Positions 5,583 through 10,322 of a stretch of DNA of 10,322 nt are shown here, one piece after another. How positions within the stretch are numbered: the stretch's first letter is position 1; each line of letters opens with the position of its first letter. The DNA is taken from NCBI GenBank assembly GCA_965370805.1, contig CBDUVZ010000108.1:1-10322 (forward strand), given 5' to 3'. The translations under genes and the position numbers were made by a program. This DNA comes from CBDUVZ01 sp965370805. GTDB taxonomy: Bacteria; Hydrothermota; Tepidihabitantia; Tepidihabitantales; Tepidihabitantaceae. The notes below the pieces were generated by a model. It ran no database searches. It was not told the DNA's origin and saw only the letters and a list, made by a program, of their open reading frames with translations.

Positions 5583-6334
5583 TTTCCCTGCACAAGTCGG
5601 TCATATTCCTGCTGCTGCCGGTCCTGTTCCTGGTCGCGGGATGTCCGAAGCGGGCCCAGATTGCCCGGCCCACCGACGCGGCAGCGGCGCTCGCTGATGC
5701 CATTGGTTTCCTCGATGCCGAGCAGTACCGCCAAGCCGAGGAATCGTTCACATTCATCGTCTTCAACTTCCCGGGCAGCCGCCAGGCATCGGACGCGCAG
5801 TTCTATCTCGGTGAAACATTCTTCCGGAATCGCGGCTACACCGAGGCCCAGACCGAGTACGATTTCTACCTGCGCAGCTTCCCGAACGGCCGGTTCCAGG
5901 AACGGGCCTCCTTTCAACTGGCCCTGTCCCATCTCCGGATGGCCCCCTCGGGTTCCCGGGACCAGAGCAGTACGATCAAAGCCCGGGGGCTCCTCAACGA
6001 ATTCCTGATGCTCTACCCGGAGTCCGAACTCACGTCCGAGGCCGAAGACGCGCTCTCCGAAATCGAGCGGCAGCTCACCAGCCGCGATTTCGACATCGCC
6101 CGACTCTACTACAAGCCGGGAGAGTACAAGTCCGCGCTCGTCTACTACGAGTACATCGCGTCGGAGCTCGAGCCCGCGAAGTGGGACCCGCTCGACCGCT
6201 TCCAACTCGGGGTCTGCTACCAGGAAACCGACCGGCCCGAGCAGGCCCGGACGGTATTCACCGAACTGCTCGCCGGCGACTGCCCGGAATCCCTCAAACA
6301 GCAGGTCAGCGTCCGCCTCGACCGGCTGGACTGA
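5579..6334 (+). CDS. bamD: BamD-like outer-membrane assembly lipoprotein
   Basis: The 251-residue product has a lipoprotein signal peptide: a hydrophobic core at about 8-19 and the lipobox VAG-Cys22. The mature part is helical and TPR-like, with repeated A/Y/F-rich units: LDAEQYRQAEESFTFIVFNF (about 49-68), YLGETFFRNRGYTEAQTEYD, then FLMLYPESE and YKPGEYKSALVYYEYI. These are characteristic of BamD/YfiO, the lipoprotein partner of BamA in outer-membrane protein insertion, and the length is close to the family norm. It implies a diderm cell. The GTG start overlaps the PNP stop as GTGA. The alternative is a YbgF/CpoB-like or other TPR lipoprotein, since the assignment rests on repeat pattern, lipobox and size; no bamA lies in the window. 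Confidence 0.82.
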   Translation: MISLHKSVIFLLLPVLFLVAGCPKRAQIARPTDAAAALADAIGFLDAEQYRQAEESFTFIVFNFPGSRQASDAQFYLGETFFRNRGYTEAQTEYDFYLRSFPNGRFQERASFQLALSHLRMAPSGSRDQSSTIKARGLLNEFLMLYPESELTSEAEDALSEIERQLTSRDFDIARLYYKPGEYKSALVYYEYIASELEPAKWDPLDRFQLGVCYQETDRPEQARTVFTELLAGDCPESLKQQVSVRLDRLD

Positions 6335-6339
6335 CCGGC

Positions 6340-6924
6340 ATGCGGACCGGGGTATTCGGCGGGACGTTCGACCCGATTCACCTCGGCCATCTGCTCGTAG
6401 CCGATGACGTCCGGCGCCGCCTGAAGCTCGACCGGGTGCTCTTCGTTCCGACGTTCAATCCCCCGCGCCGCGCAGCCACCGGCGCGCCCTACGCCGACCG
6501 CCGGGAGATGGTCCGCCGGGCAATCCGGAACTGGCCCGGGCTCGAGTTCTGCGGCGTGGAGGAGAAACGGGCCGGCCCGTCCTACACGGTCGATACGCTG
6601 GAGACACTCCGTTCGACCCGGAAGGACGATGCGCTCTGGCTGATAGTCGGCGCCGACCAGTACCGGTCGATGGCGACCTGGCACCGGCCGGACCAGTTGA
6701 CGCGGCTCGCCCGCATCGCGGTCATGGACCGCCCCGGCGTCGCGCGCCCGAAGCCGTATCGCAGTCACAACCCGCGGCGCGTCCGGTTCGTCCCGGTGAT
6801 GCCGGTCGATATCTCCGCGGCCGGTGTGCGTGAAAGGCTTGCCAAAAGGAAGTCTGTACGGTATATGTTATCGTCCGTGACGTCGGAATACGTCAAAGCG
6901 AAACGACTCTATCGCAGTCAGTAA
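6340..6924 (+). CDS. nadD: Nicotinate-nucleotide adenylyltransferase
   Basis: The 194-residue enzyme transfers AMP from ATP to nicotinate mononucleotide, making deamido-NAD in NAD synthesis. The N-terminus GVFGGTFDPIHLGHL (4-18) carries the HxGH nucleotidyltransferase motif (His14, Gly16, His17). The middle has GPSYTVDTLE and WLIVGADQYRSMATWHR, typical of NadD. The C-terminal ATP motif, usually ISxTxxR, reads ISAAGVR here, so the Thr is replaced by Ala, while the Arg is kept. The ATG at 6340 starts the conserved motif at the normal distance and is only 5 bp after the bamD stop; a longer open frame upstream is a shadow. It is followed 14 bp later by yajC. Confidence 0.95.
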   Translation: MRTGVFGGTFDPIHLGHLLVADDVRRRLKLDRVLFVPTFNPPRRAATGAPYADRREMVRRAIRNWPGLEFCGVEEKRAGPSYTVDTLETLRSTRKDDALWLIVGADQYRSMATWHRPDQLTRLARIAVMDRPGVARPKPYRSHNPRRVRFVPVMPVDISAAGVRERLAKRKSVRYMLSSVTSEYVKAKRLYRSQ

Positions 6925-6928
6925 CCAC

Positions 6929-6934
6929 AGGAGG
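6929..6934 (+). promoter_or_regulatory. Shine-Dalgarno site for yajC
   Basis: A full AGGAGG lies 4 bases before the yajC ATG. It is the strongest ribosome binding site in the operon and sits in the widest gap between its genes (14 bp), so yajC is probably initiated independently rather than by coupling. Confidence 0.8.
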
Positions 6935-6938
6935 TTCG

Positions 6939-7268
6939 ATGCTCAGTATCGCCTTTGCCCAGGAAGCGGCAGGCCAGGCCGAACCCGCGGCCGGCGGCGG
7001 AATGAATTCGCTGCTCGGGTTCCTTCCGATAGTCCTCATTTTCGTCGTGCTCTACTTCCTTATGATTTTGCCCCAGCAGCGCCGCCAGAAAAAGCACCGC
7101 CAGATGCTCGAAGCGCTGAAGCGGGGTGACCGGGTCGTCCTTTCGTCGGGAATCCACGGCATCATCACCAATGTCAAGGACGTCACTTTCCTGATCAAGA
7201 TTGCCGACAACACCGAAGTCGAAGTCGACCGGAGCACAGTGGGCCACAAGATCGGGGCCCAGCAGTAG
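6939..7268 (+). CDS. yajC: YajC, accessory subunit of the Sec translocase
   Basis: The 109-residue protein has the YajC plan: a short N-terminal tail (here Ala- and Gly-rich, residues 1-22), one membrane helix at about 24-43 (LLGFLPIVLIFVVLYFLMIL), the hallmark PQQRRQKKH just after it, and a small cytoplasmic domain with LKRGDRVVLSSGIHGIIT and a lysine-containing strand region. YajC associates with SecDF in the inner membrane. Usually its gene neighbours tgt, secD and secF; here it lies between nadD and def, which is a less common setting. The ATG is supported by a strong Shine-Dalgarno site. Confidence 0.94.
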   Translation: MLSIAFAQEAAGQAEPAAGGGMNSLLGFLPIVLIFVVLYFLMILPQQRRQKKHRQMLEALKRGDRVVLSSGIHGIITNVKDVTFLIKIADNTEVEVDRSTVGHKIGAQQ

Positions 7269-7271
7269 CGC

Positions 7272-7808
7272 GTGCCGCAGAACCACGGCCGCGTCCGCCG
7301 CGTGGTCATGTTCGGCAACCCGGCGCTGCGCCGGCAGGCGCAGCCGGTTGACGAGATTACCGCCGACTTCCGGCGATTCGTACTCGACCTCAAACGAACC
7401 ATGACCGAGCGCGACGGTCTCGGGCTCGCGGCCAACCAGGTCGGTGAGCCGGTTTCGGTCTTCGTGCTCGACCCCCGGGGCGCGGACGTCGACGCCGCGC
7501 CCTACTGTGTCATCAATCCCGTAGTTACCGCGACCGAAGGCGCGGTCGAGCGGGAAGAAGGATGCCTCTCCCTGCCCGCGCTCTACGACGTCATCTCCCG
7601 TCCCGAACTGGTCAGGATTACCGGCCTGGACGAAAACGGCAAGCCGGTGCAACTGGAAGAAACCGGGCTGCTCGCCCGGGCGTTCATGCACGAAACCGAC
7701 CATCTCAAAGGCGTCCTGTTCATCGACCATCTCAGCTCCCTGCGGCGCGACATGCTCGCCGACCGGCTGAAGGAAATTGAGGAATGCGAGACGGCAGCCT
7801 GCAGATAG
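7272..7808 (+). CDS. def: Peptide deformylase
   Basis: The 178-residue metalloenzyme removes the formyl group from the N-terminal methionine of new proteins. All three motifs are intact: GLGLAANQ (49-56), EGCLS (96-100, with metal-ligand Cys98) and HETDH (140-144, with His140 and His144 as ligands and Glu141 as catalytic base). The N-terminal VVMFGNPALR is also typical. The chosen start is GTG at 7272, 3 bp after the yajC stop, but it has no clear ribosome binding site; the GTG at 7302 (codon 11) is an alternative that would still keep most of the conserved N-terminus. The last 25 bases overlap the start of fmt. The def-fmt pair couples removal and addition of formyl groups. Confidence 0.96.
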   Translation: MPQNHGRVRRVVMFGNPALRRQAQPVDEITADFRRFVLDLKRTMTERDGLGLAANQVGEPVSVFVLDPRGADVDAAPYCVINPVVTATEGAVEREEGCLSLPALYDVISRPELVRITGLDENGKPVQLEETGLLARAFMHETDHLKGVLFIDHLSSLRRDMLADRLKEIEECETAACR

Positions 7809-8731
7809 TCTTCTTCGGGACGTCGGGGTTCGCCTGCCCGGTGCTGAGGCGGGTCCATTCCGAAGGGCACACGATTGTCGCTGTGGTGACCCCGCCCCCG
7901 CGACCGGCCGGTCGGGGCCGGAAACTGCAGCCGAGCCCGGTGCAGGTTGCCGCCGGTGAGCTTGGCCTGCCGCTCCTGCAGCCGGAGAACCCGAACGACG
8001 CAGAGTTCGTCACCCGCTTCGCCGGTATCAAGCCGGACCTCGCGCTCCTCGTTGCCTACGGGTACATCCTGAAGCAGCCGCTGCTCGGGGTCCCGCGACA
8101 CGGCTTCATCAACCTCCACCCCTCACTGCTCCCCCGGTATCGCGGGGCGGCGCCGATTCAGCGAGCCCTGATTGACGGCGTCGCCGAAACCGGCATCACG
8201 GTACTGCGGATGAATGTCAAGGTGGACGCCGGCGATATCCTCTATCAGGAGAAGACCGACGTCGGACCGGACGAGACCGCGGCCGAGCTTTCGGACCGGC
8301 TGGCCGAAATCGGCGCTATTGCGGTTGCGGGGACTATCGACCGCATCGGAACCGAGGCCCTGCACCCGGCTCCCCAGGACCCGGCGCTCGTCACCCGGGC
8401 TCCGAAGATTGCCGACGCCGACCGCCCGCTCCACTGGCAGCATCCGGCCCGGGAGCTGCACAACCTGGTCCGAGCCCTCTCCCCCGCTCCCGGGGCCGTC
8501 GCGAAGTTCCGCGACCGGCCGGTAACCGTCACCCGCTCGCGGGTGCTTGACACGACCGCGGACGCCCGACCGGGGTCGATAGCAACTGCCCCCCGGGACC
8601 TCGCGGTCGTCACCGGCAGCGGCGCGCTTGAACTGACCGAACTGAAACTCGAAGGCGGCAAGCTGCAATCCGGCCGCAGCTTCCGCAACGGCCAGCGACT
8701 GACGCCGGAAGACAGATTCGAGGACGGATGA
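7784..8731 (+). CDS. fmt: Methionyl-tRNA formyltransferase
   Basis: The 315-residue enzyme formylates initiator Met-tRNA using 10-formyltetrahydrofolate. The N-terminal catalytic domain shows IVFFGTSGFA (8-17), the GRGRKLQPSPV loop, the catalytic NLHPSLLPRYRGAAPIQRA segment with Asn and His of the formyltransferase active site, and TGITVLRMNVKVDAGDIL. The C-terminal tRNA-binding domain begins near IADADRPLHW and includes LHNLVRALSPAPGA, as expected. The ATG lies 25 bp inside def, with GAGG just upstream (7779-7782), and is the only start that gives the normal N-terminus. The stop overlaps the next ATG in an ATGA quartet. Confidence 0.97.
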   Translation: MRDGSLQIVFFGTSGFACPVLRRVHSEGHTIVAVVTPPPRPAGRGRKLQPSPVQVAAGELGLPLLQPENPNDAEFVTRFAGIKPDLALLVAYGYILKQPLLGVPRHGFINLHPSLLPRYRGAAPIQRALIDGVAETGITVLRMNVKVDAGDILYQEKTDVGPDETAAELSDRLAEIGAIAVAGTIDRIGTEALHPAPQDPALVTRAPKIADADRPLHWQHPARELHNLVRALSPAPGAVAKFRDRPVTVTRSRVLDTTADARPGSIATAPRDLAVVTGSGALELTELKLEGGKLQSGRSFRNGQRLTPEDRFEDG

Positions 8732-9495
8732 AGAAACGAAGAACGAAGAAAACCCGACGCTGGCCCTGGGTGCTGTTCTGGGTCTTTGTCGGGGTGCCGT
8801 TGATTGTCATCGCGCTGCTTGCCGCGCTGAACTGGATCGTGATGCCGCTGCTGACCGAGCACGGGAAAGAGACTCCGGTCCCTGACCTGCGGGGAATGAG
8901 CCGGGTCGAAGCAACCCTGGCAATCACTGCGGCCGGGCTCACTCCCGGCGACGTCCGGGTGGTCCAGGACACGTCGGCGGCGCCGGACCACGTCATCGCT
9001 CACGTCCCGCGGCCCGGACGCATGGTCAAGCCCGGCCGGCTGGTTCACCTCGACGTCAGCCGGGGCAGCAACCTCACCCTGGTCCCGGACGTGGCGGGCC
9101 TGAGTCTGCCCGAAGCCACCGACCGGCTGGAAGAAGCCGGGCTGGTCGTGGCGGAAATCGAGTCGCTCCGCACCCCGAACCTGCCGGTGGGACGGGTAAT
9201 CGCAGTCAAGCCCGCAGCCGGAACCGAAGTCAGGCTCGGCGGGACGGTAGTCCTCGCGGTCTCCGCCCCGGTCGGCAAGTTCCCGATGCCCAACCTCCTC
9301 GGGATGAGTTCGGAGACCGCGTCCGGCATCATCGCCTCCCAGGGGCTGATACTCGGCAGCATCCGCGACGCGCCCAGCGACGAACCAGCGGGCCTCGTCA
9401 TGGTCCAGTATCCGGAAGAAGGCATGTCGGTTCAGGACGGTGATTCGGTCCACCTGATTGTCACCGTACTGCTGCCGCTACCCGACTCGCTGTGA
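8728..9495 (+). CDS. Membrane-anchored protein with three PASTA domains, no kinase
   Basis: The 255-residue protein has a very basic cytoplasmic tail (residues 2-11), one membrane helix at about 13-39 and three extracytoplasmic PASTA domains at roughly 49-113, 114-181 and 182-248. Each domain has the VPDL.GM or MPNLLGM opening, an A...L....GL helix and a QYPEEGM- or KPAAGT-like turn with a closing strand. PASTA domains bind peptidoglycan or muropeptides in Ser/Thr kinases of the PrkC/PknB type and in some penicillin-binding proteins. Here neither a kinase nor a transpeptidase domain is attached. In many Firmicutes a PASTA kinase lies in a run def-fmt-...-prkC-rsgA-rpe; this gene holds a comparable place between fmt and rpe. 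A role as a cell-wall sensor or scaffold is an inference. Confidence 0.92.
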   Translation: MKKRRTKKTRRWPWVLFWVFVGVPLIVIALLAALNWIVMPLLTEHGKETPVPDLRGMSRVEATLAITAAGLTPGDVRVVQDTSAAPDHVIAHVPRPGRMVKPGRLVHLDVSRGSNLTLVPDVAGLSLPEATDRLEEAGLVVAEIESLRTPNLPVGRVIAVKPAAGTEVRLGGTVVLAVSAPVGKFPMPNLLGMSSETASGIIASQGLILGSIRDAPSDEPAGLVMVQYPEEGMSVQDGDSVHLIVTVLLPLPDSL

Positions 9496-10136
9496 GCAAA
9501 CTGGCCGTTTCGATTCTCGATGCGGACTTCCTGCACCTCGAGCGCGAACTGAAAGCGGTAACCGAAGCCGGAGCCGACGCGATTCATCTCGACGTCATGG
9601 ACGGCCACTTCGTCGCCAACCTCAGCTTCGGGGTCCCGGTCGGCGCGGCTGTCAAACGGGCAACCCCGCTGCCGATTCACACCCACCTGATGGTTGCCGA
9701 GCCGGAGAAGTTCATCGACTGGTTCCTGCCGTTCTCCGACCTGGTCATCTTCCACGTCGAAGCGACCGCAAACCCGGGCCGGTGCCGGGACAGGATTCAT
9801 ACGGCCGGCAAAGCTGCCGGGGTCTCGCTCAACCCCGACACCCCGCTCGCGGAACTGGAGCCGGTCATCGCCGGTATCCAGGACGTGCTCCTGATGAGCG
9901 TCTTCCCCGGCCGCGGCGGCCAGCAGTTCTTATCCGAATCGCTCGACCGCATCCGGGAAACCCGGCGCCTCATCGACCGGGCCGGGACCGAAGCGACCGT
10001 TTCGGTTGACGGCGGAATCAAACCGGACAACTGCCAAGCCGCGGTCCGGGCCGGTGCCGACGTCCTGATTGCCGGCAGCGCGGTCTTCCGCAGCAAAGAC
10101 TACGCCGCAGCCATAGCCGCGCTCAAATGCCCCTGA
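9492..10136 (+). CDS. rpe: Ribulose-phosphate 3-epimerase
   Basis: The 214-residue TIM-barrel enzyme interconverts ribulose-5-phosphate and xylulose-5-phosphate in the pentose phosphate pathway. Metal-binding and catalytic residues are present: His32 and Asp34 in IHLDVMDGHFV, His65 in HTHLMV and Asp173 in SVDGGI. The phosphate-binding end of the barrel (AGSAVF) is intact. Two signatures differ from the usual form: SILDADF where SILSADF is common, and MSVFPGRGGQ where MSVNPGFGGQ is common. It may therefore belong to a divergent branch. The start is GTG overlapping the PASTA gene stop as GTGA. It is the last gene of the operon; no Rho-independent terminator follows before the tandem repeat. Confidence 0.95.
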   Translation: MSKLAVSILDADFLHLERELKAVTEAGADAIHLDVMDGHFVANLSFGVPVGAAVKRATPLPIHTHLMVAEPEKFIDWFLPFSDLVIFHVEATANPGRCRDRIHTAGKAAGVSLNPDTPLAELEPVIAGIQDVLLMSVFPGRGGQQFLSESLDRIRETRRLIDRAGTEATVSVDGGIKPDNCQAAVRAGADVLIAGSAVFRSKDYAAAIAALKCP

Positions 10137-10140
10137 CTCC

Positions 10141-10322
10141 TGCATTCCGCCTTCTGCATTCTGATACCTACCTGTTGGCTTCCGGCTCTTGGCGCTCTTG
10201 GCGGCCTTGGCGGTTTGTCCTTCCGCATTCTGCATTCCGCCTTCTGCATTCTGATACCTACCTGTTAGCTTCCGGCTCTTGGCGCTCTTGGCGGCCTTGG
10301 CGGTTTGTCCTTCCGCATTCTG
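10141..10322. repeat. 90-bp tandem repeat, two full copies running off the window
   Basis: Copy one is 10141-10230 and copy two is 10231-10320; a third starts at 10321. The two copies differ at a single base (G at 10177, A at 10267). Each unit has TTCTGCATTCTG-like words, a GATACCTACCTGTT segment and three near-copies of a 9-bp CTTGGCG unit. The CTTGGCG and TTCTGCATTC parts resemble positions 105-176, in the same order and orientation. It is non-coding as far as can be seen; the repeat begins only 4 bp after the rpe stop. Confidence 0.95.

Noticed and set aside
6181..6339. N-terminal extension of NadD
   Set aside because: It overlaps the bamD-like gene in another frame and is Pro/Arg-rich. 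The HxGH motif sits at the normal distance from the ATG at 6340.
8245..9453. A 402-codon open frame on the minus strand
   Set aside because: It is antisense to fmt and the PASTA gene, both of which have intact family motifs. It carries low-complexity Ser/Arg/Asp stretches and is a GC artefact.
9930..10235. A minus-strand frame that reads through the 90-bp repeat without stops, repeating every 30 residues
   Set aside because: Most of it is antisense to rpe. The lack of stops follows from the repeat length being a multiple of three and from the base composition, and there is no start signal.
10141..10322. CRISPR array
   Set aside because: The whole 90-bp period repeats, with no variable spacer between constant repeats, and there are no cas genes.

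Overview
This is a GC-rich, gene-dense bacterial stretch with 13 protein genes, two tRNA genes and repeat-filled ends. It looks like core housekeeping chromosome, with no sign of phage, plasmid, transposase or defence genes. BamD-like and YajC proteins point to a cell with an outer membrane, yet DivIVA and PASTA-domain proteins, more familiar from Gram-positives, sit in the same operon. Together with the intergenic repeats built from short words such as CTTGGCGG and TTCTGCATTC, this suggests an uncultured lineage known from metagenome assemblies. A candidate phylum such as WOR-3 or a relative of the FCB group is a guess at low confidence, because no marker gene settles it.

Layout. Positions 1-275 are a mosaic of short repeats without a convincing gene. 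A minus-strand unit follows, read from right to left: a secreted DUF3108 protein, mannose-1-phosphate guanylyltransferase, the RdgB/HAM1 nucleotide-pool phosphatase, then tRNA-Pro(UGG) and tRNA-Arg(UCU), which have their own consensus promoter overlapping the rdgB stop codon. A divergent promoter region (2846-2963) separates this unit from a plus-strand PLP enzyme of the cystathionine gamma-synthase/methionine gamma-lyase family. A new promoter at 4233-4260 then starts a nine-gene plus-strand operon: divIVA, purine nucleoside phosphorylase, bamD-like, nadD, yajC, def, fmt, a kinase-less PASTA protein and rpe. The window ends inside a 90-bp tandem repeat (10141-10322).

How the genes fit together. 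The big operon mixes envelope and cell-growth functions (DivIVA, BamD, YajC, PASTA) with translation initiation and maturation (Fmt, Def), NAD synthesis (NadD), purine salvage (PNP) and the pentose phosphate pathway (Rpe). Most junctions are 4-base GTGA or ATGA overlaps, so translational coupling appears to be the rule, and Shine-Dalgarno sequences are scarce. Two promoters, upstream of divIVA and of the DUF3108 gene, share the same geometry: TTGACA, 16 bp, a good -10, then exactly 6 bp to the start codon. This predicts leaderless mRNAs.

No undescribed multi-gene system was found. The points most worth a second look are the leaderless-promoter architecture, the 90-bp tandem repeat and its relative at the left end, active-site substitutions in the PLP enzyme and PNP, and the PASTA protein without a kinase.
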